Below are positions 25,761 through 33,614 of a stretch of 64,000 nucleotides of DNA, one piece after another; the first letter of the stretch is position 1; every line of letters starts with the position of its first letter. The notes beneath the pieces were generated by a model. The model was not told where the DNA came from, made no database searches, and worked only from the letters and a program-made list of their open reading frames with translations. The translations under genes were made by a program, and so were the position numbers. Source of the stretch: Paractinoplanes toevensis (GTDB lineage Bacteria; Actinomycetota; Actinomycetes; Mycobacteriales; Micromonosporaceae); NCBI RefSeq assembly GCF_018332695.1, contig NZ_BOQN01000024.1, positions 30,249 through 94,248 of the forward strand. Direction: 5' to 3'.

Positions 25761-26729
25761 TCAGTCGGTGTGCGGGAGTCGGCCGGCCGGGACCACGCCG
25801 AGGCGGCCCTTCTTGAAGTCGTCGAAGGCCTGAGCCAGCTCCTCGCGGGTGTTCATGACGAACGGGCCGTAGTGGGCCACCGGCTCGCGGATCGGCCGGC
25901 CACCCATCACGAACAGCTCCATGGCCGGGATGTTGGAGTCCTGGGCCGGGTCGGCCTCGACCCGGATCGCGTCGCCGGCGCCGTGCGCGGCCAGCTGGCC
26001 GATCTGGATCGGCCGCCGCTCGACGCCGACCGTGCCCCGCCCGGCCAGCACATAGACCAGGGCGTTGTAGTCCGGCTGCCAGGGCAGGTCGAGCCGGGCG
26101 CCGGGCTGCAGGGTGACGTGCGCCAGGTTGATCGGGGTGAAGGTGGAGCCGGGGCCGGCGTGCCCGTCGACCTCGCCCGCGATGATCCGGATCAGGGCAC
26201 CGCCGTCCGGGGAGGTCAGCAGGGCCGACTCGCGGCCGCGGATGTCCTGGTACTTCGGGGTGATCATCTTGGCGGCCCGGGGCAGGTTGACCCACAGCTG
26301 CAGGCCGTGGAAGAGGCCGCCGCTGGTGACCAGGTGCTCGGGCGGCGCCTCGATGTGCAGGATGCCCTGCCCGGCGGTCATCCACTGGGTGTCGCCGTTG
26401 GTGATGGTGCCGCCGCCACCGAGCGAGTCCTGGTGGTCCATGATCCCGTCGATCATGTAGGTGACCGTCTCGAAGCCGCGGTGCGGGTGCCACGGCGTGC
26501 CCTTGGGCTCGCCCGGCGCGTAGTCGACCTCGCCCATCTGGTCGAGGTGGATGAACGGGTCGAGCTCGTTGATCGGCACCCCGGCGAAGGCCCGGCGCAC
26601 CGGGAAGCCCTCGCCCTCGTAGCCGGCGGGGGCGGTGGTGAGCCGACGGACCGAACGGAAGTCGGTGCCCTCACCGAGAAGCGGCAGGCGCGGCAGGACC
26701 AGTACGTCGTCGACCGTGATGGCGGGCAT
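25761..26729 (-). CDS. pirin family protein
   Basis: 322 aa bicupin. The N-terminal cupin has the metal motif GTPWHPHRGFETVTYMIDG and HQDSLGGGGTITNGDTQWMTAGQGILHIEAP. The C-terminal cupin contains LPWQPDYNALVYVLAGRG. Pirins include quercetin dioxygenases and redox-sensing nuclear proteins. It lies 1 bp downstream of a MarR gene on the same strand, a common MarR-pirin operon that suggests response to phenolics or oxidative stress. Confidence 0.93.
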   Translation of the reverse strand: MPAITVDDVLVLPRLPLLGEGTDFRSVRRLTTAPAGYEGEGFPVRRAFAGVPINELDPFIHLDQMGEVDYAPGEPKGTPWHPHRGFETVTYMIDGIMDHQDSLGGGGTITNGDTQWMTAGQGILHIEAPPEHLVTSGGLFHGLQLWVNLPRAAKMITPKYQDIRGRESALLTSPDGGALIRIIAGEVDGHAGPGSTFTPINLAHVTLQPGARLDLPWQPDYNALVYVLAGRGTVGVERRPIQIGQLAAHGAGDAIRVEADPAQDSNIPAMELFVMGGRPIREPVAHYGPFVMNTREELAQAFDDFKKGRLGVVPAGRLPHTD

Positions 26730-26730
26730 C

Positions 26731-27177
26731 TCAGGCCTTCCTTACTTTGTCGAAAACCCGAGCGATGACGTCGAGCTCGTCGGGGTCGAGCCGGTCGATG
26801 AACCGGTCCCGCACGGTGATCAGGTGCAGCGGCGCGGCCGATTCGAGGGCGGCCATGCCCTCGTCGGTGAGGATGGCTTCCTGACCGCGGCCGTCCTCGG
26901 GACAGGGCTGCTTGAGCACCAGCCCCCGCTTGACCATCGAGTTGATCTGGTAGGTGACCCGGCTCGGCGAGAAGACCAGGTGACCGGCCAGCTCACCCAT
27001 CCGCAGCCGGTGCCCGGGCGCCTCGGAGAGCACCACGAGCACGTGATAATCATTCATGCTGAGACCGGTCGCGGCGCGCAGATCGTCTTCGAGGTGGGTG
27101 TGCAACGCCCACGAGCTCTCGATGAAGGTGCGCCAGGCGCGCTGTTCGGTGTCGCTCAGCGGTTCGGCCATGCCCAC
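26731..27177 (-). CDS. MarR family transcriptional regulator
   Basis: 148 aa. Winged helix: LSMNDYHVLVVLSEAPGHRLRMGELAGHLVFSPSRVTYQINSMVKRGLVLKQPCPEDGRGQEAILTDEG. First gene of the MarR-pirin operon, with the TTTCA/TGAAA palindrome upstream as a likely autoregulatory site. Contains one Cys (CPEDGRG) in the wing, which could in principle be redox-active. Confidence 0.9.
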   Translation of the reverse strand: MGMAEPLSDTEQRAWRTFIESSWALHTHLEDDLRAATGLSMNDYHVLVVLSEAPGHRLRMGELAGHLVFSPSRVTYQINSMVKRGLVLKQPCPEDGRGQEAILTDEGMAALESAAPLHLITVRDRFIDRLDPDELDVIARVFDKVRKA

Positions 27178-27187
27178 ACGGTAACTC

Positions 27188-27201
27188 TTTCAAATCTGAA
27201 A
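27188..27201. promoter_or_regulatory. palindrome upstream of MarR-pirin operon
   Basis: TTTCAAATCTGAAA, arms TTTCA/TGAAA with a 4-bp spacer. AT-rich in a GC-rich background and 11 bp before the MarR start, so a probable MarR operator and promoter. Confidence 0.55.
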
Positions 27202-27217
27202 CAACAAGTGCCGTCGC

Positions 27218-28597
27218 TCACGGGTTCTCGGCCAGGACCCGCTTCATTACCGCCTCGAACCGGGCCGGCTGATCGAACATCGATCGGTGCCCCGCGTTCC
27301 CCAGGGTCACGGTCTCCTTGCGCGGCGCCTGCAGCGCCGAGAACCACCGCGCGAGGTCCCGCACCCGGGCGGGCACCTCACGGTCTCCGGCAACAAAATA
27401 GACGGGTACGCCGAGCGAGGGCACCTGTGTCCGGAAGTCGACAGCACGCACCCGTGGGTAGAAGGCGTCGAAAGAGTCCAGGAACCCGGCGATCACGTGC
27501 ACCTTGTCGAGCGCACCGAGCTCCGGCGCCTGCGCGTTCGCCAGCAGCGCGTCCCCGTTGTCCGTCCCGTACACCGCGTCCTCGTTCAGCAGCATCGGTT
27601 CGTACCCGTAGATGTTCGCGTAGGGCGGCGGGCCCACCTGCTCGAGGCGCGCGATCAGCGTGGCGTCGCCCTTCGACCGCGCCCAGGCGAGGGTGTCGTC
27701 ATACTGCGTGCGGTCGCTGGCCGTCGGGTCGGCGACCTGCCCGACCCCCACGTAGGCGGCGAACAGCGCGGGCGAGTCCTGCACCGCGAGGGTCGCACCG
27801 ATCGTGCCGCCCGAGTGCGCCACCAGGTAGATCTTGTCGCGCCGGAACCGGGCCCGGAGGTAGTCGGTGACGGCCAGCACGGTGCGCCGCTCGTCGTCCA
27901 CGGTGAACGTCGGCGTGGGGTCGAGCGCACCGAACGACCGCCCGCCGCCCCGCCGGTCCATGGTCACCACCACGAACGTCTGCTCCAGCGCGCCGAGTCT
28001 CTGCCGCATGGCGGCCAGCTCCGAGCCGCCCGGCCCGCCCGGCACGAACAGCAGCACGGGCGCGTCGGCGCGGGCTCCCCGGATCATCAGACCGAACTTC
28101 CCCGCGTACGCCATCTCGGAGATGCCGCCGCGGATCGGCGCGACCCGCCCCGGAAGCACCACCGCCACCCCGGTGACCAGGACGACCAGGGCGAAGACAC
28201 CCGCGACGAAGCGCCCCACGAACCGCCAGGCACTGCGGCTGCGCCGCCGGGACCCGGCACCGTAGGCCGCACCCACCGCCATCGGCAGCAGCGCGAGCAA
28301 CGCGTAGAGCCCGCGCCCGACGATCAGCGCGAGCAGCCCGAGCGGCGTCGGCCGCGGGTAGTCGACGGTCGGCCCGGTGAAACCGACCCGGGTGATCTCG
28401 CCGGCCAGCGCGAAGAGAACCGGCGCCAGCAGGATCGCCCAGCGCGACCGCGCGATCCGCCCGGCGAACACCCCGACCACGATGCTGATGACCAGAATGG
28501 CGATCGCGTCGATCGGGAAGATCGGCCCGCGCGGCCGCCAGAAGCCGGCCAGGACACCCCAGACCAGCGCCGGAAGCAGACCAACGCCGCGAACCAT
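27218..28597 (-). CDS. alpha/beta hydrolase with N-terminal membrane domain
   Basis: 459 aa. About five hydrophobic helices in residues 1-150, then a hydrolase fold: oxyanion region VLLFVPGGPGGSELA (~185), VVTMDRRGGGRSFG (~215) and nucleophile elbow LVAHSGGTIGATLA (~258). The catalytic His is probably in GNAGHRSMFD near the C-terminus. The PGGPG/DRRGGGRS pattern is that of proline iminopeptidase-like hydrolases. The catalytic domain's side of the membrane is not clear. Confidence 0.82.
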   Translation of the reverse strand: MVRGVGLLPALVWGVLAGFWRPRGPIFPIDAIAILVISIVVGVFAGRIARSRWAILLAPVLFALAGEITRVGFTGPTVDYPRPTPLGLLALIVGRGLYALLALLPMAVGAAYGAGSRRRSRSAWRFVGRFVAGVFALVVLVTGVAVVLPGRVAPIRGGISEMAYAGKFGLMIRGARADAPVLLFVPGGPGGSELAAMRQRLGALEQTFVVVTMDRRGGGRSFGALDPTPTFTVDDERRTVLAVTDYLRARFRRDKIYLVAHSGGTIGATLAVQDSPALFAAYVGVGQVADPTASDRTQYDDTLAWARSKGDATLIARLEQVGPPPYANIYGYEPMLLNEDAVYGTDNGDALLANAQAPELGALDKVHVIAGFLDSFDAFYPRVRAVDFRTQVPSLGVPVYFVAGDREVPARVRDLARWFSALQAPRKETVTLGNAGHRSMFDQPARFEAVMKRVLAENP

Positions 28598-28764
28598 GCT
28601 GGGACGTTAGTTGATATTCGATACGTCGCGCTGCCCCCGGTCGGTGAACGTCCGTGCCAGGATCCCTCACCGCTTCGGGCGTCACCCGATGGTGAGTCGC
28701 CGGCGGAGGGCGGGAATACGCCACCGTGTCGGCCTCGACGATGCGCGTTCTCATATGACAGAGT

Positions 28765-28815
28765 GCCGTCTGCGAAATGCAGACGGCTGCTGGCCGTCGG
28801 AACTATGCTGACCGG
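28765..28815 (+). promoter_or_regulatory. hairpin/palindrome and -10 before the DUF5753 gene
   Basis: Perfect 9-bp inverted repeat GCCGTCTGC (28765-28773) / GCAGACGGC (28779-28787), spacer GAAAT. A -10-like TATGCT (28804-28809) follows and ATG 28816 is 6 bp further, with no ribosome site: probable leaderless promoter with an operator over the -35 side. Confidence 0.5.
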
Positions 28816-29451
28816 ATGAGAGGGCCAGGTATGGGTTCGGTGGAGATCAACGACGCTCGAGGGCCGGCGGCCTTCGACCAGCTGATGAGGCTGGAGCAGG
28901 AGTCGACGGAGATCTTCCAGGTCCAGCCGAGCTTTCTGCCGGGCTTCGTGCAGGTCGAGGGCTACGCCGCCGCCGTGATCGGCGAGATCACCCGGCCGGC
29001 GCCGGTCGACACCGAGCTCACCGAGAAGGTCGGCGTGCGCATGCAGCGGGCCCGCGCCTTCGAGTCACGGCTCAAGGGCGAGACACCGCCGCGGATGTGG
29101 GCCGTCATCGACGAGGCCGTGGTCCGCCGCGTGGTCGGCAGCCCGGCCGTGATGCGCGAGCAGCTCGCACACCTGATCGCGCTGTCCAGGCTGAAGACCC
29201 TCACGCTGGCGATCATCCCGTTCGATCGCGGCGTCCACCCCGGCATGGCCGGCCCCTTCGAGGTCCACCAGGTCGCCGAGGGCCAGGCCGCGGTGTTCTT
29301 CGAGTGCACCAACGGCGACGAGATCGTCGGCACCGACCAGGAACTGGTCCGGCACTACCGGGAAACGGCGGAGTCGATGCTCGCGTCGGCCGTCACCGGC
29401 GACGAGGCGACCGCCCTGCTCGAGTCGATCAGCGGCTCACTGTCTTCCTGA
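28816..29451 (+). CDS. DUF5753 (Scr1-like) protein lacking a helix-turn-helix
   Basis: 211 aa from ATG 28816; an ATG at 28777 is also in frame but lies inside the upstream palindrome. The whole protein is the DUF5753 domain: FQVQPSFLPGFVQVEGYAAAVIGEITRP, MQRARAFESRLKGETPPRMWAVIDEAVVRRVVGSPAVMREQLAHLIAL, LAIIPFDRGVHPGMAGPFEV. In full-length homologs, such as the one 400 bp away, an XRE domain precedes this. The upstream DNA does not translate to an HTH, so it is a natural or ancestral truncation. Recent annotation treats DUF5753/DUF397 pairs as toxin-antitoxin-like. Confidence 0.8.
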   Translation: MRGPGMGSVEINDARGPAAFDQLMRLEQESTEIFQVQPSFLPGFVQVEGYAAAVIGEITRPAPVDTELTEKVGVRMQRARAFESRLKGETPPRMWAVIDEAVVRRVVGSPAVMREQLAHLIALSRLKTLTLAIIPFDRGVHPGMAGPFEVHQVAEGQAAVFFECTNGDEIVGTDQELVRHYRETAESMLASAVTGDEATALLESISGSLSS

Positions 29452-29637
29452 CGTCGCCGACTTCCTGACGTCGCCGACGAACACCCGCCAGGCATCGCGC
29501 CCGAAGGTCAGCACCGGTCCGGCCGGATCCTTCGAGTCGCGCACATGGATCGAGTCGCCGCTCTCGGCGACCTCCACGCACGCGCCGCCGGAACTCCTTC
29601 TGCTCTTTCGCCAGGTGAGGTGGCGTAGATCGTCCAT
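29437..29637 (-). CDS. DUF397 protein, C-terminus altered by a 17-bp duplication
   Basis: 66 aa: MDDLRHLTWRKSRRSSGG, CVEVAESGDSIHVRDSKDPAGPVLTFGRDAWRVFVGDV are the family core (short beta protein, WRKS start). The end RKSATSGRQ departs from the normal finish; removing one copy of the adjacent tandem repeat would restore RKTVSR. Convergent with the DUF5753 gene, overlapping its last 15 bp. DUF397 genes typically travel with XRE-DUF5753 regulators. Confidence 0.85.
   Translation of the reverse strand: MDDLRHLTWRKSRRSSGGACVEVAESGDSIHVRDSKDPAGPVLTFGRDAWRVFVGDVRKSATSGRQ
29444..29477. repeat. 17-bp perfect tandem duplication
   Basis: CTTCCTGACGTCGCCGA at 29444-29460 and again at 29461-29477. The first copy carries the TGA stop of the DUF5753 gene; the pair shifts the last codons of DUF397 (see that entry). 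Confidence 0.95.
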
Positions 29638-29843
29638 TGTTCCTCCCGCGTCGGTCCGGCCTCATGTCCTGCCACCATGAAGCCGACCGATCACTCACAG
29701 TACCGGATATTCAGAGCCATTCATGTCTCCTGAAGTTCTGGCATTAGCGCCGAAGTACGATAGGGTCTCGCGGATGGGTTTCTGCTACCTGCAATCCGCA
29801 GATCTCGTTGACGCATCGGGGCGGCATCTGGATGATCGTGGCC

Positions 29844-30758
29844 ATGGCCGACGTGCATGAGCCCCCCGCCGCGCCCTCTTCGCCGGAGGTGGGCCCCGCC
29901 GTTGCCCGCGAGCTCGTCCGGTCGCGGCTGAAGCAACTGCGCGAGGCCAGCGAGTTGTCGCCGGCCACCGTCGCCGACCACACCGGCTGGTCCATCTCGA
30001 AACTCGCCCGGATCGAAAAGGGCGAGGTCACCGTCCAGCCGCTCGAGGTGCGTGCTCTGCTCACCTACTACGGCGTCGACGACCCCGACGAAATGGCCGC
30101 GCTGGCCCGGCTCTCACACGCTTCCCGCGCCCGGCAGTGGTACAGCAAGCATCGGCTCGCCGGCGATTTCCAGCGCTTCGTGGCATACGAGAGCGAAGCC
30201 TCCACCATCAATGTCTGGCAGTTGCTGTTCATGCCGGGAATGCTGCAGACCGAGGAATACGCTCGCGCGGTGACCGGCCTGTCCACCCGGCGCAGCCCCG
30301 ATGACAAGGAGACGCTGGCCCGGGTCAAACTGCGCATGGACCGGCAGCAGGCATTCCGGGAACGACTGGTCAAGCCGGAGCCGCCGCGCATCGTCGCGGT
30401 CATCGACGAGTCGGTGCTGCGGCGCCCGATCGGCGGCCCCGACGCCCTCCGGCGGCAGCTGACCCACCTGCTCGACCTGGCCGCACAGCCGGAGGCCTAC
30501 ACGATCGCCGTGATCCCGCTCGAGATGACCCACCAGTCCGGCATCGGCGGGAACTTCGAGCTGCTGCAGTTCGACACCGGCCAGCACGGCGACGTGCTCT
30601 TTGTCGAGGCCGCGAACGGATTCGACTCGCTGACCACGGCGTCCGATGCGACCAGCCTCTTCCGCGACATCCTCAAGGACCTGCTCGACTACGGCCGCAC
30701 CGGTGATGACGCGATCGAGATGATCGAGGAGATCCGGGACTCCATCCGGACGCCGTGA
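29844..30758 (+). CDS. XRE family regulator with DUF5753 (Scr1-like)
   Basis: 304 aa from ATG 29844 (MADVHEPPAAPSSPEVGPAVAR); ATG 29832 and TTG 29808 are in-frame alternatives. HTH at ~28-75: RLKQLREASELSPATVADHTGWSISKLARIEKGEVTVQPLEVRALL. DUF5753 follows from ~105: NVWQLLFMPGMLQTEEYARAV, MDRQQAFRERLVKPEPPRIVAVIDESVLRRPIGG, YTIAVIPLEMTHQSGIGGNFELLQFD. It forms a cluster with the standalone DUF5753 and DUF397 genes. Confidence 0.9.
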   Translation: MADVHEPPAAPSSPEVGPAVARELVRSRLKQLREASELSPATVADHTGWSISKLARIEKGEVTVQPLEVRALLTYYGVDDPDEMAALARLSHASRARQWYSKHRLAGDFQRFVAYESEASTINVWQLLFMPGMLQTEEYARAVTGLSTRRSPDDKETLARVKLRMDRQQAFRERLVKPEPPRIVAVIDESVLRRPIGGPDALRRQLTHLLDLAAQPEAYTIAVIPLEMTHQSGIGGNFELLQFDTGQHGDVLFVEAANGFDSLTTASDATSLFRDILKDLLDYGRTGDDAIEMIEEIRDSIRTP

Positions 30759-30761
30759 CCG

Positions 30762-31208
30762 TCACCAGTGGTGGGTCTCGATCGCTCGGATGACGGCCCG
30801 GCGCACCTGCTCGAACTCGCGCTGATTGCGACTGCGGAACAGCACGATCCGCCGGCCGCGACAGGTGGCCCGCAGCTCCATCCACCGTGGATTTCGCCGG
30901 TGGTCGAGCAGGATCGCGGCGGCCAGGCCCGCGGCGTCGACGACGGCCACGCCGAACATGGCCGCCACCCCGAAGTACATGGTGAGCACCAGGCCGAGGA
31001 CCAGCTCGACGGCCCCGGCGAGGAGCGCGACGGTGCTCGCCGGGTACTGGTAGGAGTGGACTCGCGTCACCTGGCTCAGGTCGCGGACCAGGTAACGGCC
31101 ACCGTTGATGACATCGATGTGGTGGCTGGTGACGAGAATGCGGGAGCCGCGATAGAAGACGACCCACCCGCTGTGACTGGCTGCCGAGGTACCCGAGTTG
31201 AGTGCCAT
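30762..31208 (-). CDS. DUF6232 family membrane protein
   Basis: 148 aa. N-terminal VVFYRGSRILVTSHHIDVINGGRYLVRDLSQVTRV is the DUF6232 signature, followed by two membrane helices (VALLAGAVELVLGLVLTMYFGV, GVAVVDAAGLAAAILL) and a cytoplasmic tail RNQREFEQVRRAVIRAIE. GGGAGG lies 5 bp before ATG 31208. Converges on the XRE gene with a 3-bp gap. Function unknown. Confidence 0.82.
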   Translation of the reverse strand: MALNSGTSAASHSGWVVFYRGSRILVTSHHIDVINGGRYLVRDLSQVTRVHSYQYPASTVALLAGAVELVLGLVLTMYFGVAAMFGVAVVDAAGLAAAILLDHRRNPRWMELRATCRGRRIVLFRSRNQREFEQVRRAVIRAIETHHW

Positions 31209-31445
31209 GACGACCTCCCTGATGTAACTAATCGTGAGGTGTCAAGCGGCTGACAGCAAGCGGCGGACAAGGAAAGTCCGTCGGCTGGCGGCTAACTGCG
31301 ATACGCAGGTTCGAATTTAAGAGACCTTTGCCCTGTTTTACGAGGAAAGATTCGTGGCTTTCGTGGGCCTTTCTACCTTGGCCCGCGAACTGCACCACCT
31401 CGCCGGGCACCACCGGCGCCCCCGCGCTGATCTAGTCTGTCCCGC

Positions 31446-32642
31446 ATGGGACAGATCGAGCGCTTAGCTGACCTGGTCGTCCGGGCCGGGGTCAACGTCC
31501 AGCCGGGTCAGGGTGTCGTGGTCGACAGCGACACCGCAAACCTGGAGATCGCCCGAGCCGTGGTCGAGGCCGCGTACCAGGCCGGTGCCGGCTGGGTGGA
31601 GGTCAATTTCACCGACGGGCCGATCCAGCGTTCCGCTGTCGATCACGCGTCGCTCGAGGAGCTCACCGCGAGCCGGCCGTGGGCGCTCGCCCGGTTCGCC
31701 GAGTGGCGGGCGGCCGGGGTCGCCTCCATCGGCCTGGTCGGCGACTCGGACCCGCACCTGTTCGACGGTGCCGACCCGGTCCGGGTGGCGGCCCGCCGGC
31801 ACGACGAGGCGCGCGCCCGGCGCGACGCGCTGTTCGGCGGCATGCGCTGGTCGCTGGTGGCCGCACCCAACCCGGGCTGGGCGAAACAGGTCTTCGGCGA
31901 GCCCGACATGGACCGGCTGTGGGCGGCGGTGAGCACCGCGATGCGGCTCGACTCCGCCGACCCGGCGGCCGAGTGGCAGGCCCGCTCGGCCACCCTCGGG
32001 GCCCGCGCCAAGCAGCTCGACGCGCTGGAGCTGACCGAGGTGCACTACATCGGCGAGGGCACCGACCTGACCGTCGGCCTGCTACCGCACACGCGCTGGA
32101 CCGGCGGCGGGATGATCGACGCCGACGGCATCCCCTATCTGCCCAACCTTCCCACCGAAGAGGTGTTCACCAGCCCCGACCGGCGGCGCGCGGACGGCAC
32201 GATCCGGGTCAGCCGGCCGATGGTGATCGCGGGTCAACAGATCACCGGGCTGCGGGTGACGTTCAAGAACGGGCGGATCACCGAGGTGTGGGCGGACGAG
32301 GGCGGCGACGTGATCCGAGCGCAGATCGACGCCGACGAGGGCGCCCGGTTCCTGGGTGAGGTGTCGCTGGTCGACCGGGACAGCCGGATCGCGAAGGCGG
32401 GCATCGTCTTCCACAACACGCTCTACGACGAGAACGCCGGCTGCCACGTGGCGTGGGGGCAGAGCTTCCCCTGGTCGGTCGAGGGCGGCATGGCGATGAC
32501 CACGGAGCAGCGGGCCGCCGTCGGGCTGAACCAGTCCGGCGTGCACACCGACGTGGTCATCGGCGGCGACGGCATGACGGTCACCGGCACCGGCCCGGGC
32601 GGCACGGTCGACATCATCCGCGACGACACGTGGGTGCTGTGA
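31446..32642 (+). CDS. aminopeptidase T-like metallopeptidase (M29 family)
   Basis: 398 aa. Conserved M29 segments: PYLPNLPTEEVFTSPDRRRADG, LGEVSLVDRDSRI, FHNTLYDENAGCHVAWGQ and NQSGVHTDVVIGG; together these carry the Glu, His, Tyr and Asp residues that bind the two metal ions. Expected to release N-terminal amino acids from peptides in the cytoplasm. ATG 31446 is preceded by TAGTCTGTC-like sequence rather than a clear ribosome site. Confidence 0.93.
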   Translation: MGQIERLADLVVRAGVNVQPGQGVVVDSDTANLEIARAVVEAAYQAGAGWVEVNFTDGPIQRSAVDHASLEELTASRPWALARFAEWRAAGVASIGLVGDSDPHLFDGADPVRVAARRHDEARARRDALFGGMRWSLVAAPNPGWAKQVFGEPDMDRLWAAVSTAMRLDSADPAAEWQARSATLGARAKQLDALELTEVHYIGEGTDLTVGLLPHTRWTGGGMIDADGIPYLPNLPTEEVFTSPDRRRADGTIRVSRPMVIAGQQITGLRVTFKNGRITEVWADEGGDVIRAQIDADEGARFLGEVSLVDRDSRIAKAGIVFHNTLYDENAGCHVAWGQSFPWSVEGGMAMTTEQRAAVGLNQSGVHTDVVIGGDGMTVTGTGPGGTVDIIRDDTWVL

Positions 32643-32708
32643 TCCGCGTTCGCTGAGGGCGGACCGCTCGGGGCGGCGAGCCGGTCCCGATGACGGCAGC
32701 ATGACGTG

Positions 32709-33386
32709 ATGACACCCATCGCGGTTTACGACGAGATCGCCGACTGGTATGAAAATCAGTTCCTGCCGGCGTCGACCCCGGGCGACCCGATCGGCATCCG
32801 GGCGTCGCTGGCGGAGCTGCTCGGGCCCGGCGACGAGCCCTGCCTCGAGGTGGGCTGCGGCACCGGCGTGCACGCGGCTCAGCTGCGGGAGCTCGGCTGG
32901 GATCCGGTAGGGGTCGATCTTTCGGCGCGCATGTTGGCGTACGCGAAGGAACGCCTGCCGATCGCCCGGGGTGACGCTTCCCGGCTGCCGATCCGCGACG
33001 CCGCGCTCGGCGCGGTCGTCGCGATGATGGTGCACACCGACATGCCGGACTACCCGGCCGTGCTGCGGGAGGGCGCCCGGGTGCTACGACCGGGCGGGGT
33101 GTTCGTGCATGTCGGGGTGCATCCGGCGTTCTGCGGCGGCTTCGCCGACCGCTCCGACCCGGAGGCGGTGGTGATCAGCCGCGGTTATCTGGACGGGCAC
33201 TGGACGAAGAACTCGTGGACCACCGAGGGAGTGCGCAACCGGGTCGGCGCGACACATCTGCCCCTGCCGGCGCTGTTGCGGGCTTTTCTGGACGCCGGCC
33301 TGGTGCTGACCGGTTTTGCCGAGGGTGGTGATCCGGTGCCCACGACCCTGTCCGTCAAAGCCGTCAAACCAGCGGTCAGACCATGA
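32709..33386 (+). CDS. class I SAM-dependent methyltransferase
   Basis: 225 aa. Motif I CLEVGCGTGVHAAQLRELGWDPVGVDLSARMLAYAKERLP, with ARGDASRLPIRDAALGAVVAMM as motifs II-III and LRPGGVFVHVGVHPAFC as post-motif, the ubiE/Methyltransf_11 plan. ATG 32709 or GTG 32706 are equivalent. Its end overlaps the small membrane peptide gene on the other strand by 11 bp. Confidence 0.87.
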   Translation: MTPIAVYDEIADWYENQFLPASTPGDPIGIRASLAELLGPGDEPCLEVGCGTGVHAAQLRELGWDPVGVDLSARMLAYAKERLPIARGDASRLPIRDAALGAVVAMMVHTDMPDYPAVLREGARVLRPGGVFVHVGVHPAFCGGFADRSDPEAVVISRGYLDGHWTKNSWTTEGVRNRVGATHLPLPALLRAFLDAGLVLTGFAEGGDPVPTTLSVKAVKPAVRP

Positions 33387-33510
33387 ACAGCATGGCCGAG
33401 ACACCCATCAGGACCAGCAGCAGGACCGCGATGAGCAGGCCCTTCTCCGCGGCGGCGGCGTCGGTGGCGTCGGTGATGGCAGTGGTCGTGGCGAGCGGCT
33501 CGCTGCTCAT
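33376..33510 (-). CDS. 44-aa single-pass membrane peptide
   Basis: MSSEPLATTTAITDATDAAA then AEKGLLIAVLLLVLMGVSAM and LFMV. ATG 33510 has a full ribosome site GGAGGG seven bases upstream, which argues strongly for translation. N-terminus acidic/Thr-rich, one C-terminal membrane helix with little beyond it. Convergent with the methyltransferase gene; shares a ~100-bp upstream region with the divergent phospholipase D gene. Confidence 0.7.
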   Translation of the reverse strand: MSSEPLATTTAITDATDAAAAEKGLLIAVLLLVLMGVSAMLFMV

Positions 33511-33614
33511 GGCTGATCCCTCCGGGATTTTGCGAGCGGGGCACCCTGAAAGTGCGCCCGCTGGTCAAGCGGCATAACGTGAGGGCTTCGTCGACCTCGA
33601 AAGGCTGCGTCTCG

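Noticed and set aside
29429..29698. Alternative 89-codon frame ending EVGDVRKTVSR
   Set aside because: Overlaps the real DUF397 gene in another frame; its end simply reveals what DUF397 would encode without the 17-bp duplication.
31228..31413. 61-codon minus-strand frame in the gap between DUF6232 and the M29 gene
   Set aside because: No ribosome site, poor codon bias and no recognisable sequence; the 237-bp gap holds only likely promoter DNA.
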